DNA of 64,000 nt from Bacillota bacterium (GCA_023421115.1 JAEZUI010000252.1:32495-96494); one strand, 5' to 3'. Positions 9,098-18,006 are shown, numbered from the stretch's first letter. Numbers and translations: made by a program. The notes: generated by a model from the sequence alone, not told the origin.

Positions 9098-9484
9098 GAA
9101 AGAATGTTTTACATATCGCCGGAAGAAAGTTCAAACGGAGCAGGAATAATTATTTACAAACAAAAAAAAGTGGAGAAATAAAACCTTTTGACGCTTTAGC
9201 TTGGTTAGTTTGATTGGTAACTCATATCCAAAATAAGGGGAAGCAAATTGTAAGATATTATGGTCATTATTCAAACTTTTTGGATCCCAGATTAATAACC
9301 TAAGAATGTGTTTTATGATAATTGATTGGTGGTTTATAAGTCAGATAAATCATTTGAAGACTTATATAACGGTAAAGTCTTCAAATGATTTATAGATAAT
9401 GTTTCTTTATGCCTAATTGACATAAATCATTTTGTTTCTGTCGAGCTTATTCTATAGCTTCATAAGTGTTGGATGGAGGGGGGC
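9098..9484. other. Gene-free stretch with a 19-bp perfect inverted repeat
   Basis: No intact gene is seen between the LRR remnant and the peptidase gene. A 26-codon frame starting at about 9104 (MFYISPEESSNGAGIIIYK) has no ribosome binding site and may be a remnant. Bases 9345-9363 and 9375-9393 form a perfect 19-bp inverted repeat with an 11-nt loop, listed separately. Confidence 0.4.
9345..9393. repeat. 19-bp perfect inverted repeat, stem-loop
   Basis: ATAAATCATTTGAAGACTT (9345-9363) is followed by an 11-nt loop and its exact complement (9375-9393). No T tract follows on either strand, so it is not a classical intrinsic terminator, but it could protect or end the transcript of the peptidase gene, which stops at 9485 on the minus strand. 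Confidence 0.7.
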
Positions 9485-12400
9485 CTACTCTTTGGGGAAG
9501 CATGTTATCTGAACATCTATGAACCTCTTCATCAGAGAGTAATCTATGGCATCTATAGAACCGTCCCCGTTCAAATCACCTGCCCACATGTCATCATCAA
9601 CCGGAAAGCCATTTGACGGATTATCCAAATATATTTTAAACAATGCATAATCAATGGCATCAATGTTCCCATCACCATTTACATCTCCTACTCTAATTGC
9701 CAGTTCATATTGTGCTGTTGAAACATCTGAATCCGTCATACCATCTTTTTCTGCATAAGCTTTTATGGTTTTCGAGCCGGCAACTGTTATAGGGTTTGTA
9801 TAAACACTAGAAGTTGAATTAGGAGTTGTACCGTCTGTTGTATATCTTATTGTTGCTCCTTCTGTAGTACAGCTCAAAGTTACAGTTTGTATTGATGTAT
9901 AGGTTCCTCCCGTCGGACTGATAACCGGATTTTCTGCTTTAATTGTATAGGTTGCACTTGCAATATCCGAATCCACCATATCTTCTTTTACGGCATATGC
10001 TTTTATGGTTTCTGAGTTTGATACGGTTATAGGTCCGGTATACAATTGTGAACTTGAAGTAGGCATTGTACCATCAGTCGTATACCTTATACTTGCTCCT
10101 TCTGTAGCACTCTCCAATGTTACAGTTTGAGTTGAAGAATATGTCCCTTCTGACAGGCTGAAGGATGGTGCCTTAACCTGTTCCTTCGGAAAGAAACTGA
10201 TCTCATTATAAATTCTTTGACGCATTAAAGAGACATCGGTGTTGTTTATTAATCCGTCTTCGTCTAAATCTCCTACCCACAGATCATCTTCAACCGGAAA
10301 ATCGCTTATTATCCCTTTTACATAATCCATGATTGACAGATAATCAAAACTGTCTATAATTCCATTTCCGTCTACATCACCTATTTTAAATGATAATGTG
10401 TAGGTTGCACTTATAATATCCGAATCAGGCAACCCGGCTTTTTGTGCAAATGCTTTTATAGTTGTTGATTTCGTAATATCTACACCGCCGGTATATATTT
10501 GAGAGTCCGATGTAGGTATTGAGCCATCTGTTGTATATCTTATTGTTGCTCCTTTTGTTGAACAGCTTAGCTTTACATTTTGAAAAGACGTATATGTACC
10601 TTCTGCCAGACCAAAGGATGGTACCTTTACCTCTTCTTTAGGGAAATAGCTGATCTCTCCATGTACTTTTTGAAGCATTAAAGAAACATCGGTATTGTTT
10701 ATTAGTCCGTCTCCATCTAAATCCCCTGCCCAAAGATCATCTTCAACAGGGAAATCGTCTATTGTTCCATTTGAGTATTGTTGTAGTAATGAGTAATCAA
10801 GAGCATTTACATCTCCATCCCCGTTCACATCGCCCACCCGAATTGACAGCAGATATGAATAAACTGAAACGTCCGAATCAGTCATTCCGGATTTTTGTGC
10901 ATAAGCCTTTATTATTTTGTTTCCCGCAACAGTAATAGGACTAGTGTATATTTTTGAAGTTGAAGTTGATGTAGGTATTGAGCCGTCTGTCGTATATCTT
11001 ATCGTTGCCCCTTCTGTAGCACAACTCAAGGTTATACTCTGAATTGACGTATATGTTCCACCATTAATACTAAATACAGGTTTCGATACTACTTCCGAAA
11101 CTGAAGGTGTGAACTCCAATACATTTTCGCTGTATAAATCTGAAGGATAATTCAGCTTACCTCCCATGACATATATTTTTCCATTCAAACTTTCTGCCTG
11201 AAATTCATAATATGGTTCCGGTATATTGCAATGTTTATACCATTGATTCAAATCAGGATTATATTCATACACTTGATTTATATCAAACATGCTAAAAGCA
11301 TAAATTTTGTTACCTAGTGATAAAACTTTTGACTTAAAAGAACATGGCCAATAGTTGCTAACAAGTGTCCACTGATTTGTAGCAGGATCATATTCTTCAA
11401 TGCTGTTACAATCATTACCCTCGATATCATATCCGCCAAAAAGGTATATCTTTCCGTTCAATACAGCAGCATGGGAACTTATTCTTGTAACATTTGTATT
11501 AGCCGCACTACTCCAAGTATCCGTTACTGGATCATAAACCTTAACATCGGTATACAAGAAACTGTCACCATCGTCTTCCGAGTAAACATTAATAAAATAT
11601 ATTTTACCATTAAGCGTTGCATCAGCAGTACGGTCTATTGTATAATCAGGCATGGTACTTTTGGAAGACATAATACCGGTATTTATATCGTATACCTTCA
11701 CATTCGAACCACCAAACAAATAAATTCTGTTGTTATAACCAACTGATAAATTCCAATTATAATAAGAGCTGATTGAACGAATCCAGCTTGTCTGTTCCAT
11801 AAGTGGGTCATAACAAATTAGTCCAACTGAGCCTTTTTCTGATGAATATCCAACAGCATAGATTTTATCATCAAATTTGTATGACTTTTCTATATTCATC
11901 CCATAAGGCATAGAATTTTTGAAAACCCATTCACTATCAGCTTGAGTATTGGATCCTAACGTTAATGGCAAAGAAAATAACTTAGACGTTCCATCAACAG
12001 TTTGATTAACTTGACTGCATGATGCTGTGTTTCCTAAAGAATCAGTAAGGCTAAAGCACTTAACAAAAGTGCCATTCCCGTCAAGATTTGTATCTGTTAC
12101 TCTTACAGTCCAGTTCTTTGTTATTCCAGATATGTCTTTACCTTTGAACATATCCGAAAAGTCAAATACAAAAGTAGCCTCACTCGGAACCTCTGTGTCT
12201 CCACTTGCAGCTTCCGGGCCATCAAAATCACATTCTGCACTGCTAGAATTATTTATAGCGACCGGATTAAAACTAACAGTATCTGTTCCATTGACTTCTT
12301 GCATACCAAGTTCAAGTTTAACCTGATTTCTTTTTGCATGATTTATTGTAATTGTACCAATTAAATCAGGTGTATACGAGGTTTTGGCAGTAATCCAATA

Positions 12401-13666
12401 AGCCGTATTTTCAGGCCCCCATATACTTAATCTTTCTTGAGCTGCTGGTGCTCCATTTACAGCAGATACTTTATTTAAAGTATCATAAGCAATCCATGCA
12501 TATCCATTATCTCTCCATTGTATCCCATGCGAATTCACAATACGAAAGGCTCCATTTTCCCCTGCGTCTACGATATTGTTGTCATTGATATCTACCCAAA
12601 TATCATCACTATAACCAACTACCGTCATAGCATGTGGACCTACTCTACCGTCCATCATGTAAACAACATCTTTATTAACAAATTCGTTATCTGCATCAGT
12701 AGAAGGATTATCCTTTATCGTTGTCCATTTCCACGAAAACAAATACGTGCTATAAGTCAAAACATAACCATTGTTCAATAATTGTTTTATATCATTTAAT
12801 GCTGGCGAATTAGTTGATTTAACAGGCGTATTTGTCCCATCTGCTACTTTTACAAACCCTACTTTATCCATTTTGTATTTTAATGCATCAGTCCACACTT
12901 CTTCATCAGTGCTCCACTCCAGATAGTTCTTTGGGACACTGCCATCACCACAATATGGGAATTTGCCCCACGTTGCTATCCCATTTTCAAGCATGACCCT
13001 ATAATTTTTTTGAATTGACGAACCTTCGTCTACGCCGCCATTAATCAGGTTATATGTCCATTTAGGTGAAAACTTATTTGTATTGTCACTATTGTCTTTC
13101 ACATTCCATCCTCTTGCCATAGCAGTCATATATGTTGCCTGATAATAGGTACTAGCAAAACTGGTGCAACTTCCAATACCATCCTGTGCTCTTATAGGTG
13201 GAAAGTAGGGTAGCATACTGTTATCTACATAAGTTGGTAAAGATGTGGTGCTTAGAGTTTCTACATTTGCCGAAGCTTGAGAATCAGAATCAGCTGCTGA
13301 ACTCATCAGTGTACTGACTGTTTTAGAGCTCTGGTCAGGACTCATTGGTATAACTTCCTGACCTTTATGTACTGCTTTATCTTTTCCTAATATTTTCAAG
13401 CCTTTTTTCTTTCTAGTCTCGTTAGCCCTTTGAAGTCCAAGCTCATTCGGCAATACTTTTTTAACTTGAATCATGTTTTCTTTCATCCATTTCAGATCCT
13501 CTTTGCTAGGCTCTTTAAGACCTGTAGCTTGGTGAATCTCTTTTCCTTTACTTTCCCTTTTTTCTTTCGAAGTGCCGGCTAATGCACTTGACGAAAGAAC
13601 CGTCGTGGATAATACAGCTAAGATAGTTATTGCACTTGCAACCCTTTTTAGTTTTCCTCTTATCAT
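9485..13666 (-). CDS. Secreted cellulosomal papain-family cysteine peptidase with Kelch repeats, four chitobiase-C-like modules and three dockerins
   Basis: This is a 1393-residue extracellular protein. A signal peptide (1-30, ending SSALA) and a charged propeptide (to about 140) precede a C1-family peptidase domain. Its catalytic Cys167 lies in QDGIGSCTSFAS, His345 in GPHAMTVVGY and Asn378 in VNSHGIQW. A beta-sandwich region at about 430-570 is followed by a Kelch-type propeller at about 590-880 (repeated NGKIYLFGG and YDPxTxxW). The C-terminal third alternates chitobiase/hexosaminidase-C-like modules (GTYTS.Q.VTLSC..EGATIRYTTDG, four copies) with dockerin modules (GDVNGDGxxxxxDY...GDLxxDGxIN). 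The order is CHB-Doc-CHB-Doc-CHB-CHB-Doc. The three dockerins differ in their putative recognition positions. It would bind cohesins, possibly several at once, and process proteins at the cell surface. The start has AGGAGAGGAG upstream. It is convergent with the scaffoldin gene. Confidence 0.9.
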   Translation of the reverse strand: MIRGKLKRVASAITILAVLSTTVLSSSALAGTSKEKRESKGKEIHQATGLKEPSKEDLKWMKENMIQVKKVLPNELGLQRANETRKKKGLKILGKDKAVHKGQEVIPMSPDQSSKTVSTLMSSAADSDSQASANVETLSTTSLPTYVDNSMLPYFPPIRAQDGIGSCTSFASTYYQATYMTAMARGWNVKDNSDNTNKFSPKWTYNLINGGVDEGSSIQKNYRVMLENGIATWGKFPYCGDGSVPKNYLEWSTDEEVWTDALKYKMDKVGFVKVADGTNTPVKSTNSPALNDIKQLLNNGYVLTYSTYLFSWKWTTIKDNPSTDADNEFVNKDVVYMMDGRVGPHAMTVVGYSDDIWVDINDNNIVDAGENGAFRIVNSHGIQWRDNGYAWIAYDTLNKVSAVNGAPAAQERLSIWGPENTAYWITAKTSYTPDLIGTITINHAKRNQVKLELGMQEVNGTDTVSFNPVAINNSSSAECDFDGPEAASGDTEVPSEATFVFDFSDMFKGKDISGITKNWTVRVTDTNLDGNGTFVKCFSLTDSLGNTASCSQVNQTVDGTSKLFSLPLTLGSNTQADSEWVFKNSMPYGMNIEKSYKFDDKIYAVGYSSEKGSVGLICYDPLMEQTSWIRSISSYYNWNLSVGYNNRIYLFGGSNVKVYDINTGIMSSKSTMPDYTIDRTADATLNGKIYFINVYSEDDGDSFLYTDVKVYDPVTDTWSSAANTNVTRISSHAAVLNGKIYLFGGYDIEGNDCNSIEEYDPATNQWTLVSNYWPCSFKSKVLSLGNKIYAFSMFDINQVYEYNPDLNQWYKHCNIPEPYYEFQAESLNGKIYVMGGKLNYPSDLYSENVLEFTPSVSEVVSKPVFSINGGTYTSIQSITLSCATEGATIRYTTDGSIPTSTSTSKIYTSPITVAGNKIIKAYAQKSGMTDSDVSVYSYLLSIRVGDVNGDGDVNALDYSLLQQYSNGTIDDFPVEDDLWAGDLDGDGLINNTDVSLMLQKVHGEISYFPKEEVKVPSFGLAEGTYTSFQNVKLSCSTKGATIRYTTDGSIPTSDSQIYTGGVDITKSTTIKAFAQKAGLPDSDIISATYTLSFKIGDVDGNGIIDSFDYLSIMDYVKGIISDFPVEDDLWVGDLDEDGLINNTDVSLMRQRIYNEISFFPKEQVKAPSFSLSEGTYSSTQTVTLESATEGASIRYTTDGTMPTSSSQLYTGPITVSNSETIKAYAVKEDMVDSDIASATYTIKAENPVISPTGGTYTSIQTVTLSCTTEGATIRYTTDGTTPNSTSSVYTNPITVAGSKTIKAYAEKDGMTDSDVSTAQYELAIRVGDVNGDGNIDAIDYALFKIYLDNPSNGFPVDDDMWAGDLNGDGSIDAIDYSLMKRFIDVQITCFPKE

Positions 13667-14000
13667 ATAATTAACTCCTCTCCTTATAATAAATTTACAG
13701 CATAGTTAGTTACATAGGTTCTAAAAAATCAGATGCTCAATCATGGTATTATAGCAAAAATAAAACTTAAAAACAAAATTACAACAAACATTACACAATA
13801 AGGTAGTAATAGTGCTAAAAATGTTGATAGCTGAATACGTAACATTGCTATATAATAGTTATTGTAATTTTGTAAAATAATAGGTATATACTTATTATTT
13901 TTTTATTGTATTTTGAAAGTTATAAGACAACAAGTCTATTAGTTATACTATTATAAAAAGTAACAATAATATGGGATATTATGGGAGGGGTTACGTATAC
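13667..14000. other. Divergent promoter region, peptidase / XRE regulator
   Basis: About 330 AT-rich bases (many A and T runs) separate the starts of two divergent genes, so both promoters should lie here. No long palindrome or confident -35/-10 pair was found. The position would allow the XRE protein to control both genes. Confidence 0.45.
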
Positions 14001-14822
14001 ATGGAGGATGAATATAGGCTTAAGGAGTTAGGGAATTTTTTAATGGCAAGAAGAAAACGGATTTCACCAACTCAAGTCGGGTTGCCTTATGGTAATAATA
14101 GAAGAACTTCAGGTTTAAAGCGTGAAGAAGTAGCTCAATTAGCAAATGTTAGTATATCATGGTATACCTGGTTAGAGCAAGGCAGACCCATAAAGGTATC
14201 AAGTCAGGTACTGGGAAGCATTGGACATGCCCTGCTATTAAATGAAGCAGAAATGAGATATATTTTTATACTTTCTCAACTAGCGTTAACAGATACAAAT
14301 ACGAGAGAATGTCACTCTGTTATTAAACCACTTCAAATTCTGTTAAATAAGTTTGAACCTTTTCCTTCATTTGCCTTTGATCAATATTGGAATGCTATTG
14401 GATGGAACTCTTCAGCTAAAATGTTTTTTGGTGATTATGAAAAAATGAACGACAGAGAAAGAAATATTATCTGGAGAATGTTTATGGTTCCTTATCATAA
14501 AAGTTTATTCTCTGAATGGGATAAAGTTGCACAATGGTTGGTTGCTAATTTCAGGCTTTCATGCGGTAGATATGCATCCGATCAATGGTTTGTTAAATTT
14601 ATAAAGGAATTAATGAATGAGAGCGAGGATTTCAAAAAGTGTTGGTTGAAGTGTGATGTTTTTGAAGAAGATTTCGAAAAAAGGATTATGCTAGAATCTG
14701 TAGGTGAATTGGTTTTTGACTTTATATGTTTTGAGATGATTGAAAACCGACAGATTAAAATTGCTTCTTACATCCCTGCAAATGATGAGACATTTGAGAA
14801 ACTAAATACACTAAGGTTGTAG
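14001..14822 (+). CDS. XRE-family regulator with MmyB-like ligand domain
   Basis: This 273-residue DNA-binding protein has an N-terminal helix-turn-helix (about 10-75: LGNFLMARRKR...RTSGLKREEVAQLANVSISWYTWLEQG), the form typical of the MmyB/DUF family in which LRREEVA..AGVS.xYYxxLEQGR is conserved. The C-terminal two thirds (about 100-265) match the MmyB-like transcription-regulator ligand-binding domain: conserved W-N (YWNAIGWNSSA), E-R-N-I-I-W, and ADQW near the middle. The ligand is unknown. ATG 14001 has GGGAGGGG at 13983-13990; an upstream ATG at 13971 lacks a ribosome binding site. It is divergent from the dockerin peptidase and convergent with the lipase. Confidence 0.82.
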   Translation: MEDEYRLKELGNFLMARRKRISPTQVGLPYGNNRRTSGLKREEVAQLANVSISWYTWLEQGRPIKVSSQVLGSIGHALLLNEAEMRYIFILSQLALTDTNTRECHSVIKPLQILLNKFEPFPSFAFDQYWNAIGWNSSAKMFFGDYEKMNDRERNIIWRMFMVPYHKSLFSEWDKVAQWLVANFRLSCGRYASDQWFVKFIKELMNESEDFKKCWLKCDVFEEDFEKRIMLESVGELVFDFICFEMIENRQIKIASYIPANDETFEKLNTLRL

Positions 14823-14892
14823 GTATTTTTGTATATTGGGCTGTACGCAGTCCCGGAAGCAAATACCTATCTATTTTTCATACCAGTAAAAC

Positions 14893-14931
14893 AAAGTGAG
14901 TCAACAAGAACCGTCCCCATTGACTCACTTT
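14893..14931. repeat. REP-like stem-loop with an ACCGTCCCC loop; also acts as bidirectional terminator
   Basis: AAAGTGAGTCAA (14893-14904) pairs perfectly with TTGACTCACTTT (14920-14931) around the 15-nt loop CAAGAACCGTCCCCA. It has A residues before and T residues after, so it can terminate both convergent genes. The loop (GGGGACGGTTCTTG on the other strand) matches a short palindromic family I recall as scattered in many Firmicutes and often linked to REP-associated transposases; that link is from memory. Confidence 0.7.
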
Positions 14932-14936
14932 TTCAA

Positions 14937-16655
14937 CTATTCTACAATGATTGATTTTACTAATGTTCTTTCATATGTACTCCCATCTTCAAGAGTTCCT
15001 TTTATATCGGTACATATATTGTAAACGCCCTCTTCAGAAGGAATTTCTATATTCTCGGAAACTTCGATTCCAACTTTTTCTGAGTATACCTCTTTAATTT
15101 TTTTCAATTTTGTGCCAGGTAATGATTTGCTTATAACTGTCTTAACTTTTTTGTTTTTATCAAATTTCTCTGATGTATTCTTAGTATTATTCATATCGAT
15201 TCCAAATTTGATTTTTTCGCCTCTTTTAAACTTGTTTTTGTCAAATGCTAATTTCGCTTTAAATGCTGAATCGTATTTAACATTCAAGAAGTATGCACTT
15301 GAATTATTAGAATTCATTTGGATTTTCCAGTTACCTGCTTTGGGATTTTTAACAGTCTTCATAAAGTGAAACGCGCCTTCAAATACACCAGTATCTTCTA
15401 TAGGATTGTCAAATGTGTATTTTCTATTGTCTGGTGATATAATTGTTAGCTTAATGTCAGAATTTGAAGCAATCAAATCTAAATTAATTGATTTTACCGA
15501 TGCTTCTACAGCAAATTCTATCTGACAATCTCCCTGAAACTCTCCGCCTCTTAGAAGTGTATCATTAATTTCTTCCGGTTTGATATTTTGGGTTTTTTTC
15601 GAAGTCATATTTTCTTTATGATTGTTAGATATTTTAGTTATTTTTTCTTCTCTTTTACTTATTACAGGCATAAAGCTGAAAGCATTAGCTATAGTTCTAA
15701 AATCAAAGGGTGAGTTTGAAGCTAATATAATTTTCTGAAAAGAACTATCTCTAGTGTCAAAACTTGACAAAGCTCCTGATGTGTCGCTATAAGTACCTAT
15801 AATGGGTTCTATATATTTCCATGTATTTTTTGCACTCTTTATACTAAAGTGATCAAACTTACCTGTAAAAACATGTTCACCAAAAGGTAATTTTGAACTT
15901 TCAACCAATACAACTCCATCATTTGGACCATAGGATTCTAAATACAGATTTCCAAACCAAGTCGAAGAAAATAACTTACCATCATCAGTTCCGGCACCTG
16001 TAAAATAGCTTACAGTTTTTATTCCTGGTTTGTCATCTGTTTGTTCCCTGAAGTTTTCCATATATGCAGTTTGAAGTACATATGTGGCATCGTTCCTATG
16101 TCCCATTAGCTTTCCAAGCCAGCTAGCATACCAAGTGTATGAGAGGTCTGCAAGTGGCGAACCCCAATGAGGTGAACTCAGGGTAAATACTTTATCTACA
16201 TATTCATCCGCTCCAAAATGAGCAATTGCACTAGTTGAATCCACTCCGCCCTTACTATGACAAACTAGATTTACCTTATTTACCTTATAGTACTCACATA
16301 TCTGCTCTAACTGTTTTGCCAAAACACTTCCGTTCAACCACATGTCACCAGGATTTCCATCGGCGTCACGAAAGTTTACAAATGCTGTTCTATAGCCTGA
16401 GTTATACGCATAATTATAAGCGTCGGATGAACTTTCCCACCAACTCTTAGCATTACCTCCCATTCCATGAACAAATACAATTACAGGCTTCGATGGATCA
16501 ACATTTTTTGGTGTCTCTCCAACATAATAGTCTCCCTCAGCACCATTTGGATTAACGTTAATTAGTTTTGGGGTGGTAGCTGCCATGACACTTACAGAAT
16601 TTAACATCATTGCAATAACTAGTACTGGTACAACTAAAATCCTTTTAAATCTCAT
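14937..16655 (-). CDS. Secreted alpha/beta-hydrolase (lipase-like) with a C-terminal beta domain
   Basis: This 572-residue extracellular protein is likely an esterase or lipase. A signal peptide (1-25, ending VMAA) is followed by an alpha/beta-hydrolase domain: the oxyanion segment VFVHGMGG near residues 60-67, nucleophile Ser134 in CHSKGG, an Asp in GPNDGVV and a His in FDHFSI complete a plausible triad. The C-terminal part (about 370-480) contains a jelly-roll-like region (KLTIISPDN, GNWKIQM) resembling the P-domain/CUB-like modules of secreted bacterial enzymes, then a beta-sandwich end. It has no dockerin, so it is not an obvious cellulosome component. The start has GGGGGAAT upstream. The substrate is not predictable. 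Confidence 0.82.
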   Translation of the reverse strand: MRFKRILVVPVLVIAMMLNSVSVMAATTPKLINVNPNGAEGDYYVGETPKNVDPSKPVIVFVHGMGGNAKSWWESSSDAYNYAYNSGYRTAFVNFRDADGNPGDMWLNGSVLAKQLEQICEYYKVNKVNLVCHSKGGVDSTSAIAHFGADEYVDKVFTLSSPHWGSPLADLSYTWYASWLGKLMGHRNDATYVLQTAYMENFREQTDDKPGIKTVSYFTGAGTDDGKLFSSTWFGNLYLESYGPNDGVVLVESSKLPFGEHVFTGKFDHFSIKSAKNTWKYIEPIIGTYSDTSGALSSFDTRDSSFQKIILASNSPFDFRTIANAFSFMPVISKREEKITKISNNHKENMTSKKTQNIKPEEINDTLLRGGEFQGDCQIEFAVEASVKSINLDLIASNSDIKLTIISPDNRKYTFDNPIEDTGVFEGAFHFMKTVKNPKAGNWKIQMNSNNSSAYFLNVKYDSAFKAKLAFDKNKFKRGEKIKFGIDMNNTKNTSEKFDKNKKVKTVISKSLPGTKLKKIKEVYSEKVGIEVSENIEIPSEEGVYNICTDIKGTLEDGSTYERTLVKSIIVE

Positions 16656-16716
16656 TGTAATTCCCCCTATTAAAAATATTTTGACTGTATAATTCTACTA
16701 TATAATAGGGGATTTG

Positions 16717-16875
16717 TTAATGCTTTTTTAATTTTTTAAATTTTAAAGTATAAATTAGCATTTTACTAAAAGAGCTTACATCTTTTATAGCGTTGGTGGA
16801 AAGATTGAGGTGGGTAAGGTTTGTTAATTTACTTATAGGATTTGCAATAGCAAAGGTTCTCAGAAAAAAATTGAG
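16717..16875 (-). pseudogene. Leucine-rich-repeat protein remnant (copy 2)
   Basis: A stop-to-stop frame without a start codon encodes IANPISKLTNLTHLNLSTN followed by AIKDVSSF, one and a half internalin-like leucine-rich repeats, and then a Lys-rich nonsense tail. It is a fragment upstream of the lipase gene. Its core repeats the copy near 9.05 kb. Confidence 0.55.
16768..16824 (-). repeat. 57-nt LRR-derived repeat, copy 2
   Basis: It is identical to 9026-9082 at 53 of 57 positions, in direct orientation. The two copies bracket the peptidase, regulator and lipase genes. Confidence 0.75.
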
Positions 16876-16980
16876 TTACATTTTTTGCATCACAAAATAA
16901 TATTCACTTGCAGGGAAGCTTAATAGATACAATGATGGACGCTGTACCGATAATAATTATTAGGTTACTTAAAAAATTGT

Positions 16981-17187
16981 CTAACCAACATCCTTGAATT
17001 TTGAATATAAAAAGTTGATATCTGCAGGAGCAGTACTTTGTGTAGTATTTCTTTTCTTTTGGAGCTCTTTCTTTTTAAGAATATTTAGTGAACGCAAACT
17101 TAGCATTGTTCCGATAATTCCGACTAGTAATCCAAGCACTAATCCAATAAGAGTTCCGAGTATTAAGGCTAAAATGACATTTAACAT
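16981..17187 (-). CDS. Small single-pass membrane protein
   Basis: This 68-residue protein begins MLNVILALILGTLIG. It has one long hydrophobic, Gly-rich segment (about 3-30), then a basic stretch (LKKKELQKKR) and a polar tail. ATG 17187 is preferred over the TTG at 17193 because GGTGATTG sits just upstream. An overlapping open frame on the plus strand is less convincing, having no ribosome binding site. No family is recognised. The layout, a membrane helix followed by Lys/Arg, predicts an N-out, C-in orientation. Confidence 0.5.
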   Translation of the reverse strand: MLNVILALILGTLIGLVLGLLVGIIGTMLSLRSLNILKKKELQKKRNTTQSTAPADINFLYSKFKDVG

Positions 17188-17449
17188 ATTCAATCACCAT
17201 TTATCGTTAGTATAGTATTAATTTATCACTGTTATTTATATCGGCAGTTCTAAAAACTATTTTACAAGATTTTGTATTTTATTGCAAGTTTATTTTTGAC
17301 GAAAAAAACCAAATTATATATATTAAATAAATACATTGTTTTTTCATAAAGTTAATCAGCACTATTAGACTATAGAGTTAAATAATGTATATAAAAACTG
17401 GTTTAAATCCATATAACAAAAATTACTTATGAAAATTTTGAAAATGTGC
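17188..17449. other. AT-rich spacer before the tRNA cluster
   Basis: No gene is seen. The sequence is dominated by A/T runs and holds the promoter of the minus-strand small membrane protein. A frame on the minus strand through 17365-17580 is only the shadow of the tRNA genes. Confidence 0.5.
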
Positions 17450-17478
17450 TTGACATTTATCGCTATCTGTCTTAAAAT
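17450..17478 (+). promoter_or_regulatory. Sigma-A-type promoter of the tRNA cluster
   Basis: TTGACA (17450-17455), a 17-nt spacer and TAAAAT (17473-17478) lie 33 bases upstream of tRNA-His. This is a near-consensus housekeeping promoter. Confidence 0.8.
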
Positions 17479-17510
17479 AGCTTTGTGCCTCTCGAGAGGT
17501 GCATAGATGC

Positions 17511-17588
<78 letters not shown>

Positions 17589-17591
17589 CAT

Positions 17592-17668
17592 AGGGATATA
17601 GCCAAGTCGGTAAGGCACCAGACTTTGACTCTGGCATTTCGTAGGTTCGAGTCCTGCTATCCCTGCCA
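17592..17668 (+). tRNA. tRNA-Gln (TTG)
   Basis: Acceptor AGGGATA pairs with TATCCCT. The anticodon loop is CTTTGAC between CCAGA and TCTGG, giving anticodon TTG. The T loop is TTCGAGT and CCA is encoded. It starts three bases after tRNA-His. It is of interest next to gatCAB, whose product can amidate Glu-tRNA(Gln). Confidence 0.95.
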
Positions 17669-17671
17669 CAT

Positions 17672-17748
17672 GGGCCATTAGCTCAGTCGGCTAGAGCACT
17701 TGACTTTTAATCAAGGTGTCCCGCGTTCGAGTCGCGGATGGCTCACCA
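17672..17748 (+). tRNA. tRNA-Lys (TTT)
   Basis: Acceptor GGGCCAT pairs with ATGGCTC. The anticodon loop is CTTTTAA between CTTGA and TCAAG, giving anticodon TTT. The T arm is CGCG-TTCGAGT-CGCG and CCA is encoded (17746-17748). It is the last gene of the cluster. Confidence 0.96.
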
Positions 17749-17749
17749 A

Positions 17750-17785
17750 AACATCTGTAACCATTAGGTTGCAGATGTTTTTTAT
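17750..17785 (+). terminator. Terminator of the tRNA cluster
   Basis: AACATCTGTAACC (17750-17762) pairs with GGTTGCAGATGTT (17767-17779) across ATTA, with a run of T directly after. It begins two bases beyond the tRNA-Lys CCA. Confidence 0.9.
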
Positions 17786-18006
17786 TTGTAAAAATAGACA
17801 CCCTGATTTGATTGAATTGAAACAGACCTTGCTTGATTTTGCTATTTGATTTTTTGAATATTATGATCAGCTAGGAATTTTGCAAATTCTTATTACTTTA
17901 TAGAACGGTAAATATTGAGGAAGGTGTCTGATTGACACGGAGATAATTTTACTGCTATGAAAAATCTTACTAATGGTGTATATTAATATAAGGGAGTTGA
18001 ATTAAT

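Noticed and set aside
9559..9575. A second copy of the ACCGTCCCC motif as a REP element
   Set aside because: It lies in the dockerin coding sequence and has no flanking inverted repeat; a Gly-Asp-Gly codon coincidence is likely.
11471..12781. Plus-strand frames inside the dockerin peptidase gene
   Set aside because: They lie within the Kelch and peptidase coding region on the other strand; no motifs.
16994..17215. A 73-codon plus-strand frame overlapping the small membrane protein
   Set aside because: It has no ribosome binding site, and the minus-strand frame shows a better start and a clean membrane helix.
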